The translations under genes were made by a program, and so were the position numbers. A stretch of 64,000 nucleotides of DNA from Zingiber officinale (taxonomy: Eukaryota > Streptophyta > Magnoliopsida > Zingiberales > Zingiberaceae), in the NCBI RefSeq assembly GCF_018446385.1, contig NC_055992.1, forward strand, positions 97,978,947-98,042,946, read 5' to 3'. This document shows positions 11,211-22,869 of this stretch, in pieces. Each line of letters opens with the position of its first letter. Within the stretch, counting starts at the first letter, position 1. Under the pieces are notes generated by a model. It was not told the DNA's origin. It saw nothing but the letters and a program-made list of their open reading frames with translations, and ran no database searches.

Positions 11211-11400
11211 CAATGGCAGAGCCAGGCTTTAGGATACCCGGGCTATAGCCCGGGGACCCCACTTAAAATTGTATTAAATTTTACCCTTTGATTGTATTGA
11301 TTTTTCCATTTCCAAATAGAGCAAGGGGATCTCTAGCCCGGGTACCCCTTTGGAGGACATTTGTAGCCCAGGTGGACTACAAATCCTGGCTCCGCCATTG
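11211..11400. mobile_element. 190-bp hAT-type MITE with exact 8-bp target duplication
   Basis: The termini are CAATGGCAGAGCCAGG and CCTGGCTCCGCCATTG, a 16-bp inverted repeat with one mismatch. The flanks are identical 8-mers: TTCGTAGC at 11203-11210 and at 11401-11408. Internally there are GC-rich GCCCGGG palindromes. The 8-bp duplication and CARTGGC-type ends place it with hAT elements and resemble the ends of the 3.3-kb hAT at 22870. It sits inside the AT-rich 'agctactta' repeat family. Confidence 0.88.
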
Positions 11401-11438
11401 TTCGTAGCTATTATAACAACGTTGGAAGTAAGATATTC

Positions 11439-11500
11439 AAGGGCGGAGCTACCCTTGGGCTAGGATAGACTCTAGCCCCATCCATTTAAAAAATAAAAAT
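11439..11500 (+). mobile_element. possible hAT element left end
   Basis: CAAGGGCGGAGCTACC resembles the CARTGGCGGAGCC-type ends of the nearby hAT elements and is followed by GGGCTAGGATAG...CTAGCCCC. No matching right end or target duplication was found, so it may be a truncated copy. Confidence 0.35.
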
Positions 11501-12180
11501 AAAAATAGTTCTACCGTAAATCTTGAATTTTTTTTCTATTGCATGATTGTTTGTTGAAAATTTTAATTAAATCTAAATTTCCTCCCATTGCACGATGCTT
11601 CACCTCCCCATGTGTGACGTACTTTATCTGTTGCACGAGCAGCCAACACTGTCGCCTTGTTCCTTATCGCAGGTGTTCGGCTACAACTCGATGAGCACAA
11701 CTATGACACCCCTTCTCCCGAATAGTGTGTGATATCTGCATGACCACCGCGACTGCCCCTAGCTCCACCTTCGGTTCCTTCATTCCTAACCGCCATCGTG
11801 TCACATTCACTAATCTCCTCGTTGAGTGTTTCGTCATCGATGCTCTCCCTATCGCAAGCGACATCGAATCCATCTTATCATCATGACTCAGTTGTGACCA
11901 TCATCATCATAACACCAATGCCAGCCACATGTAGTTGCCTCGATCCTGTGGCACCATCGGCTGTCGAAAACTGCCATAGAAAGGTAATCAATATGTTAAT
12001 TAAATCTTTTTTTAATTAACTAATTAGTTAGTTAATTAATGATTAATCAATAATTATATGAGATCAGTTTTATTAGATGATTAATTTTAATCAATTTAAT
12101 TGACTTGATTAATAATAATTAATTTAAGTTAATCGGTAAAAAGGTATCCTTTTTTAATTTTCTGTGACTGATGGATAATA
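11500..12180. other. intergenic, no gene recognised
   Basis: A moderately GC-rich patch (about 11580-11960) has short ORFs on both strands with no recognisable domain. It is followed by TTAATTAA-rich sequence. Confidence 0.4.
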
Positions 12181-12189
12181 AGAGACTTT

Positions 12190-13345
12190 TTAAGGCATCT
12201 CCAATATAAAATTTTTGAGAGGTTTGTAAAATCATAAAAACTGAATAAAAAAAGTTTGAACTATTGTAAAAATGAGATTTGATGTTTATAATTTAAGGAT
12301 AGTAGCTATTTATTTTTCTGAAGATGGATCTATAGTTAATGATGAAAGTTGTATTCCTTTCTTTTTATAAATATAAACTTTCAATAAATTATTAGCAAAT
12401 TATTATTTTAAAAATAAATACATTGCATAAGTTAAAAAAAATATATACATGACTATAATTAAATTAAAACTAAATATTAAATGAGCATGAAAATGTTAAT
12501 TAAATTAAAATTGATAATTAATTAAAATATTAAATGAAAATGGTATAGACATAGTAAATAAATAACAATAATAAATATAGATATGTGATTTATAATGTAT
12601 GACCCATAAAAAAAAGTTATAGGAAAAAGAGATTAGTATATTTTTATATTTTTGAGTTGGTATTGATGTGACATATTAGGGAGTATAAAAAATTTTATTT
12701 AAAACTCTAATCATTAGAGAATCTAATGTAAGTTTTTAAAAGGTTTGTAACATAAACAAAGCTCAACACAAAGTTTTAATGAGTGTGGAGGTAAGCTTGA
12801 GGTTTTTAGTTTAAGAGCGGATTTGATTTTTCAAATCTATATTTTTCTCTTAGAGATAGAGCTATTAACTATTGAAAAAATAATATTAGATGTTTGAATT
12901 TTTTTTAAATAATTAAAATGTTTTATTTCATGAATGGTCAAAGTTATACTCTTTTCTTTCAAAAATAAATATAAATAAATATATTTGATAAGTTAAAAAA
13001 ATATAAATGACTATAATTAAATTAAAAATCATAAGTTAATTAAATATTAAATTAAATTATAAATTAAATTAAATTAAAAATCATAAGTTAATTAATTTAT
13101 TAATTTAAAATTGTAAATAAATTAAATTAAAATCAGAATTAATTAAAATATTAAGTAGAAATTATATAGAGATATTAAATGAAAAAATAATAAACAAAGA
13201 TATGTCATTTATAAGGTAGAACCATAAAAAAAATTATATGGAGATTTTTTTTTATAGTGAAGAGAATAGTAATTTTTTTTTTATTTTTATGTGATATTGA
13301 TGTGACATATAAAAAATTATAAACAAACTTATAGAAAGATTTAAC
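12190..13345. repeat. two-copy direct duplication of AT-rich sequence, about 580 bp each
   Basis: The block at about 12190-12700 and the one at about 12780-13345 share in the same order: 'cttttctttc/ctttctttt' then ATAAATAT; AAGTTAAAAAAATATA with GACTATAATTAAATTAAAA; AATTAATTAAAATATTAA; ATATGTSATTTATAA; CCATAAAAAAAA; and TTGATGTGACATAT. The copies are diverged by substitutions and indels, so the duplication is old. No coding function is visible. Confidence 0.5.
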
Positions 13346-13965
13346 TATTAAAAATGTCCTTAATCTAGGCTTTTCTACCATAGGATTATCCTAACTCTGA
13401 TAGATTAATGCTGAGGCGATCATAAATCCATCTCTCACAGTTTTGGTAAAAACATTAATTCATACTTTATTGCCTCTTGTTGATTTCTTGAATGAATATC
13501 TGCAATACTCCAAACGCAGGAAACGTTGTTGTACCACGACTATATGATCTGCCTTCGTTCGGGTCAGTTAAAATAAAATTCTTTATATTTATTTTTTAAT
13601 TGATATATATTAATTAACATTACATGTAATAATAAAATATTTTATATTCATATTCATACCGGCTAGATTCTAGTCATTAAAATTTATCGTAATTAGATAT
13701 TGTAATTATAATCAAGTATTTTCTATAACTTTATACAATAATAAAATATTCCATGCATGAATCTATTTATATATACAAGAATATAATATTCCATGCATGC
13801 ATGAGTTAGTCAGGTCAAAGTGAATTGAAACTTGTTGTAAAGTCTTTCTAAAAGCTCTTAGACGGCTCTGACAAAGATTGGAAACATTTCTCCACCCTTC
13901 AAAAACCATCAAGGCACTGGCTTTTCCCCTCGAAGCATTTAGGTATAAGTTCTTGTTTGTTTTCG

Positions 13966-14146
13966 TATAAAGTTGAGTTGGTTAGTATGAAATAGAATTA
14001 TTATTATAGGATAAAGATTTGAATCTCGACAAAGATAAAAAAAAACCCTTCCTTGCACTGTCAATTATAATTTCCCAATTTATTTCCTAACAGATGATCG
14101 TAAAATCGATCATGTGAGACGTTAGAGTGACAAATTTCACCTTTTT
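13966..14146 (+). mobile_element. tRNA-derived SINE, same family as 15810-16017
   Basis: A box A-like stretch (AGTTGGTTAGTATGAAAT) is followed by a box B (AGATTTGAATCTCGAC). The 3' end reads GAGACGTTAGAGTGACAAAT then TTCACCTTTTT, which lines up with GGGACGCTGAGATGAATGTA then TTCATCTTTTT of the copy at 15810. Both 3' ends can form a small hairpin. No clear target duplication was found. Confidence 0.6.
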
Positions 14147-14159
14147 ACTACCATTATTT

Positions 14160-15080
14160 ATCAATATCTTCTATATATATATTTTCGGTTCTTGATCTTC
14201 TTACTCGCATGCTTCACTTAGTCTCTTTTAACTTCTTCTAGATTCCCCTTACCTTAAGTCTCCATGATTCATGAACTAAAACAAATTGATTTATTTTTGA
14301 AGAAATTATTTTTTAAAAATATTAATAAATTTTATGTCATATAACTTAACCTCTGAGGTATTCAGTTAATCTTAATATTTTATTTTGTACTCTTTTATGA
14401 TTGACCTAATCTGTTTATTATTATTTTGATTTTTTTTTTTTATAAATTGAACCAGTTGATTGGAAAAATTGATAATGATATAATAATTAATGAGTTTGAT
14501 TTTAAAAAGAATCAATTCATGAGTATAACTTTAATAATATTTTTATTATATATTTTTGAATGTATTGAATATTAATTTTTTTTATTTTTTTAAAAAACTA
14601 ATATTTATATACTTTTTGATTTTATTTATATTTTTAAAGTAATTGATTTATTATATGGATTATCATCCGGACATAATTTTAAATCCTGACCAGTACACCC
14701 TCCTCGAAAACTAGAGCACCTTCTAACTGTTTTTTGAAAAAAAGAATGCTGATATGATAATTTGATGAATCTGAACGACCTTTTGATCTTCAATCTTATT
14801 TCTGTTAAACATAATCTAATGCGGTCATTATTCCTCAATAATGTAGTTTACTATGCTTAAAAGCTGAACTTTGATTATGTCTTATATATTTTATCTATTT
14901 AGATCGAGTATCCATAAAGTTTAATTTATTATTCAAAACAAATATTTAAGTAGGTTAAAAGTTTAAAATATGTATTTTAGGCATATATTAAAAGGGCCAC
15001 TATCATTTGATAAATCGTGATGGGCGCCCTTTTACAATTAAAGTTAAATATGTATTAAACTATCTAAAATATTCTTTATC
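14160..15080. other. AT-rich intergenic DNA, no gene recognised
   Basis: Long A/T runs and TTTTTATTTTT tracts with only short random ORFs. Nothing else could be supported. Confidence 0.45.
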
Positions 15081-15089
15081 GAATTTTAA

Positions 15090-15625
15090 GATTTAGATTG
15101 TAGTAGATAATTGCTAGCTGCTACATGTAACTAATAGTTATTATAATATGCAGTAGCTGGTTACTAATTTTTATAATGATGTTATTATTTTATATTGATT
15201 TTGCATACTAAAGATTGATAACATGATTAAAATAATATTTTAATTAATAAAATAAATTAAGAATACCTCATGATATTCATTATATTTCAAATGAATATTA
15301 TTTGATTATTATCGATTATGTAGAAGAAGTTAATAGGTAGTTGCTACGTGTATCAACGGGTTACTAGTTTCTATAATAATATCATTATCTCATGTTGATT
15401 TTGTTTATTGGAGAGTGATAAACTTAATCAAAATAATATTTTAATTAATAAAATAAACTAAGGGGATTCCATGATATCAGCTATATTTCAAATCACAATC
15501 CCTGTATAGAAGTAACAGGCTACAATATGTATCAACTAATTGCTAGCTTCTTGCATAATATCATAATCTTATGTTATTTTGATTTTGTTTACTGACAAGT
15601 ACTGTTCATGATTAATTACGTAGAA
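15090..15625. repeat. three-copy tandem array of AT-rich blocks
   Basis: Units begin near 15100, 15330 and 15505. Each carries GTAG-(n)-TTGCTA(G/C)-type sequence, then ACTAGTTTCTATAATAATATCAT-like sequence, TATTGATTTTG, and (in the first two) AAAATAATATTTTAATTAAT. The blocks before 11211 contain related pieces, so this is a dispersed family with local amplification. Confidence 0.5.
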
Positions 15626-15809
15626 GCTCACATATAGCTACTGCAACTTCTTTAAAATTCGATCTGGAGGTATTTTGGATAATTTATGAGATGCCAATCT
15701 AACTTTAATCGGAAAAAAGGGCAATGATTCGAGTCGATTTGTGAAATGTTCACCCTTTAATTTCTGTTCCTCTCCCCTCCTACGTAATCAACTTGAGTGT
15801 AATATTGTT

Positions 15810-16017
15810 GTCTTCCCGGGTGGTCTAATGACTAACGTATGAGGTGTTATCATCATAAGATCTGAGGTTCAAATCTCGACAAAGTCGAGATAAATATCAT
15901 CCTTATGTGCTAATCATTATTCTAAAGACTAGTAATCGTCCATGATTTACCTCCTCCGTATTGATCCGGAGACGAATTAGCAGGGACGCTGAGATGAATG
16001 TATTCATCTTTTTCCAT
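15810..16017 (+). mobile_element. tRNA-derived SINE with 18-bp target duplication
   Basis: The 208-bp body starts GTCTTCCCGGGTGGTCTAAT (box A region) and has a good box B, GAGGTTCAAATCTCGAC, about 50 bp downstream. It ends in a hairpin GATGAATG-TATTCATC followed by TTTTTCC. The flanks form a direct repeat: CTTGAGTGTAATATTGTT at 15792-15809 and CTTGAGTGTAATACTGTT at 16018-16035, 17 of 18 matching. This is the hallmark of LINE-mediated insertion. Confidence 0.85.
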
Positions 16018-16035
16018 CTTGAGTGTAATACTGTT

Positions 16036-16462
16036 TAACTACTGATTGCTGATATATTTTTTGGGGTGACAAATAAACGTGATTTCAAGCTGCACTGGCT
16101 GCATTTAGAGTAACAAACAAAATAACAATTTTTTGGGGCTTTACATGAACATGATATTTTTTATTAGTTATTGTTCTATGAAGTACATCACGTGTATTGC
16201 CAAAAAAAAAAAAAACAAAACGGGTTCTTAGTACATAGTGTGATTGTAAAATCTGTTTTGAGAATCTCAGGAATGCACGTAATATAGGGCCCTTACAAAC
16301 ATCAACAACAATACATGTGGAAGATGCTAAATCGATCGAAAACAACCAAGAATAGTCTACCACTACAATTCCCATGTAGAATGAGTGCAGCAGTCAACAT
16401 ATCGCATGAATCTTTCCTGGAAAGGAAACCGTCGAGGCTGATACAACTCAGTGATCCATAAT
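16036..16462. other. 3' side of the TM9SF gene
   Basis: This lies directly downstream of the stop codon of the minus-strand nonaspanin gene and probably includes its 3' UTR. An A-run sits at 16201-16214. Short ORFs here have no recognisable motif. Confidence 0.4.
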
Positions 16463-19400
16463 CTACTCGCACTTGATGGATCGGTATATGTGGCGGACGA
16501 AGAGCAGAGAAGCACGGAAGCCGACCGTGCCAAGCATCAAGAAGAAGCCATAGCAGATGCAAGCCATGTAACCGAAGAAGAAGGAGGTCTGCATGAAGCC
16601 TGACATGTCAGAGCGAGCATGGTAATAGTACCAACAGTATCCGTAGACAAAGAGGCCGGTCGATCCTCCGCATAGGAAAGACCTGGATCAGACAAAGCAG
16701 ATTCAGATCACAGTTAGTGGAAGAATGGTAAATTGGTAGGCAATTTTGTGTGCCTCACCCGAAACAAATTGATATGTGAACATGTATGCTAGAAAACCAA
16801 AAGGCGAAATTAGTTTCTGGACTTTCAGAAGTCTTGCAACAGAACAAGAACGTTCGAAGCAAAATCTAAGCCTCGACAACACTATTTTACAATGTAAACC
16901 CAACTTGTGGAAAATGGTAAACGAATTATCAGCAGAATTACAAGTAACCACAAAAACATGCCCAAGGAAGTGAATTAATGCTGATGCTAGGGGGTCTAAA
17001 TGGTCGATAAACATAACATTAAACTAAAAGGGCAAACTAAACTTTTAGCTAGATTCCTTAAGATGCATAAATTCAAAAATTATGGGAATTAACCGTTAGA
17101 ATAATCAAGAAAAGTCAGCAACTGATAGTACCAGTCCTCTTTAAAAGGACACTTTGCAAGCTCGGCAACAATTTTTTAGTAGCAAGAAAATTAAGTACTT
17201 ATACATTTACATGCCTGTGCATGCATGAGCAACTAGAAAAAAAAAAGAAAACTAGAGGTGGAAGCTTGAAAATTTTTTTATAGAGACATATAATGGAAAA
17301 AAATTAGGATACTTCTATATACAAAAGAGAAATAATTTTAACCATTTTATATGCATCAGTGTTAGATGAATAAAACATCTGCGTTACCTCCACCACCATT
17401 CGTGATCTTCTGCAGCAAGTTGGAAGTAGGTCAGTGCAACGGTAATAAATGCAGTGACGATAATGAGGATGATGAAGACAATGAATAGAATGCTATATAT
17501 AGTATATATTCTGTGCCCCCATACACTTGCAAATATGTAGTAAAGCTCGATATAGATTGCACTGAAAGGAAGAAAGCCAGCCATTATCATTTGTGGAACA
17601 GTATGCCGATACCATGGCAGCTCTGGAATCTCTCTAGGATATTTTGTTGTGCGAACAGGTGCTTGAAACTCTGTTTTGCTGTTTTTACCAGCAATTCCAC
17701 CCAAAACCAGTAGCGGAGAGGTCACCAGTGTCCAAATGAGGACAATAACAACAATAGTTCCAAATGGTAATGCTGCAGTGGCACTGTATATGATCGCGAC
17801 AGTATTAAGAAAGCAAAACGTGAGAAATAAAGGCCCACAGAAAAGGCATCCTGTCAATAGCAAATTTCTCACCTGCCAATCAATAAGAAAGAGGTTACAT
17901 TCTTTTAGAATACATTTTATTAAATATTAAGCTTTTATGAAGAGTTAAAATATGAGAATCAGTGGCTTCAGAAGATAAAAATGCATACCCAGTTTGTCCC
18001 TTCTAGCTGACAATAAAAAGAGGTAGCAGCATACCCAGCAATGCCGGAGGTAAGTGCATAAATGATCACAAGTGCAGTAAAAAGAGCCCCGCGATTATAT
18101 GGGTAGAAAACCCCAACAAGAGCAAGAATAAAAATGAAAATTGTGCTGCCATGCATGCAAAAAGAGGGTTAAGGTTAGCTGAGATTGAAAACAAGTTCTA
18201 TAGATTGAGAGAAAAGATGGTTCAACAGATGGTTTTTCTCTTCACAAATTGATTTAAATATAAACTTTTACTAGATACTCACAGAGTAAATAACTGTGTG
18301 CCAGAACCAAGAGAAGCAGCCAGCAGAGACTTGTACTTTGGAAACCTAAAGACATCACCATGGATATATTTCCAACCAGTCTCTTCTTCATCATCAGCAG
18401 ACTCTTCATCATGTGCATACCTAGAATAAAAGTAAAGAGGTAAATGTAGCACTAGGATTCTTTTGAGGAGGGTAAGTAAGGCCAAAGGCCAGGAGACCCA
18501 GGACCATATATACAGAAGCAAAGTCCCAAGTCTGACAAGTAAAACAGTTCTCTGTTTAGGCAAGTGACTTCATGCAGTCAAGACTGGCTAAACCAAAACA
18601 ATAATGTATAATGATTTAGAACAACTTCCATCACCACTCCCACAACTTTTTTCTTCTTGATGTATGATATTATATATGTGCTAAAGTAGTGTTAAGGTTG
18701 ATTAGCTTTTTATCCTAAAAGTTTAAGTTGTTAGAAAGAAACCAATTTAAATGTTTCGATTCATAATACTCCTTAAACATGTTAAAGTTGATTGCTTAAC
18801 CATTTATCTCAAAAGCTGAAGTAGTTAGGGAAAAAAAAAACTAATTTATATATTTATCATTTTAATAAAATGGAAAAAGTTAAAAGTAACACACAATTAA
18901 CATGTTTCAAGTTAAAATCGAAATCCACTGAATGACATGTTACATTTCCAGCGCTTGTCCTACCAATCTAGTGGATTCTCAAACCTATAACAGCAGAAAT
19001 AACCATTCAATGCCAATGTCATGCTTAGCTGTATTTATCACATCTCTACTATAACTCATTATGATAGAAAGTTACAAAATAACCATGAATTGGTCACATT
19101 GTACTACTTTTTTTATTTGATTGATTTTATTTAGCATAATGCAAATTTTCAATGGTATAGGAGGATCCATATAACCGACCCCCTTGGCAAGATAAAGGCT
19201 TGGTTTTTGTTGTTGTATAATGCAAATTAAGTTGCCAAATCTTTGCAATGAATTCTTTCATAATATATTATCCATAACTATTCCCATACTATATGGTAGA
19301 TGATTGAGCTACAAATTTGACAAATAATGTGGAATGATTGAAAATAAAATAAAACAAAACCATTTGCATACAATATGTACATGTCACACTATTCAAATGT

Positions 19401-21335
19401 GACACCCAACATCTACCCTTCATGTAACATCGCAATTTCAATTGTCTTTACTGCAGATATCTTTGACTATATTGATTACATTCTAGATAGCCCCACAAAA
19501 GAAAAATGCATTACAGTATCCACAACTCTCAATGTATACTTGCACCTATTCTTATAGAGTCTTTCCTGCCCCTCTAAAATAGTGTACCATTGGTTTATTG
19601 ATTTAACAATGTAATTTAGGATATTTCCAACTGATTTGGATAGTCTCAGTAAATCATCCATTCATGATCTAAGGAACAAGCAAAAGATAGTATCAAAATT
19701 GGCTTGCAATTTTGTGGACACTGAAAATTGTTTTAACCATGAAATATTATACAGTTCAGAGAACTTGAGTGGAATCAAAGGGAACCTAAATAGAAATAAA
19801 ACAAGAGTAACTCAATCAAACAAAGAAATGATGACATTATGAGGATCCCAGTTACAAAAAGCGCTGCAACTAAGTGTAAAGATCAATAATTCTTCAGTAA
19901 AACTTGATGACAGCTAATAAAATTTTAGTTAGTACCGTTTGTAATTTCTTCTTGAACATTAAAATTCTACTACTAATTATGGAGTAATAAATGAACAGCC
20001 GGATAAAGAGACAATAATGTGCAAGGTTCATTACTTGACAAAGTCATTTTTAAGCACCCGCATGAGGATCGTAGCAAGGAATCCAGTCAAGAGAAGAACT
20101 GTAACACAAGAATTTATAATGGAGAACCAATGAATCTCCAGATGATGAGGTAGTGAAGAAGTCTGAGAATACTTCTCCATCCTCTTTTCAAATGATATGG
20201 TGGTCTCCTTCCAATTAACAGAATACACAAATTCCACTTCAATATCCTTATCATCTGTCACATCCAACAGCATATCGGGATCAGTGTGGACAGTAATCTC
20301 AATCACCCTGTCTTTGTTGTACACGACATCAAAGTGGAAGCGCTGGTAGAGGAAGTACTTGTACTCCTCAAGGTCTTTACCTTCCTTGTCAACTTTTCCA
20401 ATGAATCCCCAAAGAGGAAGATCATCATAATACATCTGGAAGTAGTAGTCCTTGGAGACTGCACTTCTGAACTTGGCAACATCTGCTTTTGAGAGATTTT
20501 TTTTGCAAAGCAATTCAGCCTTCTGATCTGTACCGAAGTCAAGCTTGTATGGGGCATCTACCAGACGGTCCCCATTCAGAACTTCTCCAAGTGCTTCTTT
20601 TTTCTCAGTCACATGCTCTGATACCAACCAAAATAGATCCTCAAATTAACAAAATAAGAATCAACGAATTGATGGTGAACACAGACCATGGACTACAGAC
20701 GAACCTGGGGTGCAAAATGGTAGATCAAAATAGCGATACGTCTCGCTGCGCACGTGTAAACATGTAAAAGGAGTAAGAACGGTGTAATCCAAGGACAAAA
20801 GTTTGCGGTAAACAGAATCAAATCGATCAAAGTTTTAAGAAAAAATAATTGAAGATGAAATCCATTCAGTATCGAATATATAACGCGTAATTTAATTGAA
20901 ACCCTGATATGGTTTGCCATAATTACTTTCAGAGTCACCCTTTGACTTCCAATTTACAAACACAAATATGGAAAGATCTATCAACAAATGATCACAAGGA
21001 GTAAATTATTATTCATAAGTTCATTCACTGGAGGAATGGAAAAATCCAAAGGAAACTTTAACTGAAAACCCCCAACATTGCTGCGTCCTTCCAAATCAAA
21101 CTCGAACGCGCGGATGCACCGGATCAGGAGACGAGAGTGTCAGATCCAAGGAGAAGAAGGCGAAGACTCACCTGGGGTTGTGGAAAGGGCCAACTTTGTT
21201 GACGTAGAGGGGGACGTGGTCGCCCTTCTTGTACCGGTGATTGGATGCGTCCGACGAGACTCCGGCGACGCCGAAGCACAGCAGAAGCGCGACCACAGCC
21301 ACGGCGAGATCCATCGCCGGCTTCCTCATTTCCAT
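16463..21335 (-). CDS. transmembrane 9 superfamily member (nonaspanin, TMN/EMP70 family)
   Basis: This is a nine-pass membrane protein of the Golgi/endosomal system. Seven exons join in frame to 595 aa: 21335-21172, 20745-20705, 20617-20035, 18420-18283, 18145-17989, 17872-17388 and 16682-16463. All introns are GT-AG. The start ATG at 21335 gives a signal peptide (an in-frame ATG two codons later is an alternative). Family signatures are clear: 'KVGPFHNP', 'ETYRYFDLPFC', KKEALGEVLNGDRL, YYFQMYYDDLPLWGFIGKVD, SLPHHLEIHWFSIINSCVTV and FLATILMRVLKNDF. After the lumenal domain come an acidic cytosolic loop (DDEEETGW) and a long multi-span region. The C-terminus HIYRSIKCE carries the K-x-E/D-type COPI-binding tail of plant TMNs. 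The length is usual for the family. No break was seen. It resembles the TMN1-like subgroup, but this was not tested. Confidence 0.95.
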
Positions 21336-21386
21336 CGATCGAAATCTCTGAGATCTCCTCCAACTCGGAGCTTATTGAACGATACG

Positions 21387-21394
21387 ATTTTATA
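21387..21394 (-). promoter_or_regulatory. TATA box candidate of the TM9SF gene
   Basis: On the minus strand TATAAAAT lies 52 bp upstream of the start codon. A second candidate, TATTTAAA, lies at 21437-21444, about 100 bp upstream. The farther one leaves a more usual 5' UTR length, so either could be used. Confidence 0.45.
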
Positions 21395-21449
21395 GGATTG
21401 GAGATCACGGAGTCGGATCGAGTCCAATGGAGATTTTTAAATAGTCGTT

Positions 21450-22869
21450 TGAAATATTAAAGACCAGGGAACGGAGGGTTGGGATCAAATTGAGTTACGT
21501 TGGTGGATCGTTACGATACGAATCATGGAGTACACCGAACAACGTGTTTAAAAAACAACTAAATAATTTAGATAAATTAAAATTGTTATTAATTTTGATA
21601 CATCATTTTTTACTTAAAAACTCAAAAGAAATTATATAGTTTGAAACTATAAATTCAAAATTTTATTATTGTTTAGGAAAAAAACTTCCTATTAAATTCT
21701 AAAAGTGCAATTTCAATCTTAGGTTAAATTTATATATTGATTGATATGATTTTTGGATAAAATTATCTTTAAGGTATTTTTTACACCAATATTACAAAAA
21801 AAGGGATAAATTTAGAAGAATAAATGATACAAACTATTTTGATTTTTTTAATATTTTAAATATTTGATAATAGAGATACCATGAGATCCATAACACATTA
21901 ACCTAATGTAATTAATTATTTTTTATAATTCACTGTTAAATTAAAACTTTTTATTCAATATATATACACGAAAATACTTTGTTGCAAACTCGCTACTGTG
22001 TGACCTTACGGACTCGGGTGCCTGAATTCAAGCAAAATGTTTTTTTTTTTAAGTATATTATATATATTTACAGTTTAAAATTTTAGAATTTAGGAGTTGT
22101 GTTATAATGAGTTTTGAATCAATAAGATTTTTCCTTAGGGTTTAGGTTTTCCTTTTGGGTTATAGTGTTCAAAATTAAAAATTTTAGATACTCATGAGCT
22201 ATACTATATGTATTTAGAGTATATATATATATATATAGTTTGAAATTAGGCAGTTAAGGGTAATCTTTTAAACTAACTATAGATCTCTGAACAGACTTCG
22301 ATTTGATATATTATAGGTCTTGTGATTCAACCCGAGTCAAAAGTTATAATTTTTCAAAACTTCCATCGATTATACTTCGATCATGTTACTATCCTACTAA
22401 TCTTACTCTGATCATGTCGATCCTATCGATCTTGCTCTGATTATACTATAAAAATTGATTTTGTACGATCTAGGATCGATTTGTGCTTCAGAATCGTAGG
22501 ATCTTATGATCCTACGATCCAAGATCCCAGGATCGTGCAATCCTACAATCTAAAATCGCGATTTTATAAACTATGCTCCCAACAATGATGCAACGGAAAA
22601 CATTCGATGGATATCTCATGCACCAAGGGTTTAAATATTAAGATCGGTAAATGCCTTTTAGAATTTACTCGATGGGCAACCAAGGGAAGACCGCCTACCT
22701 CTAAGACTAGTCAGATCATAAAGCTAGATATCTAAATTATAAAAAAAAATTGTAATGATGTTTAATTTATTTGGGATATAGGTTTGTCTTTTATATTAAA
22801 AAAATGGAACATTAGCTATGTAGTTCCTTAGGATATATAACTAGTTAGTCACAAAATGATACCGGGAAT
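21450..22869. other. AT-rich intergenic DNA with GATC-rich hairpin patch
   Basis: No gene recognised. Positions 22310-22560 are unusually rich in GATC/ATCGAT motifs and include a perfect stem, CGTAGGATC-TTAT-GATCCTACG, at 22495-22516, followed by further partial copies of GATCCTACGATCC. The rest is A/T-rich, with a TATATATA run near 22218-22237. Confidence 0.45.

Noticed and set aside
18421..20034. Short ORFs in the 1.6-kb region between TM9SF exons 3 and 4
   Set aside because: The exon join is in frame with good splice sites, and the protein matches the family across it. The ORFs are intronic.
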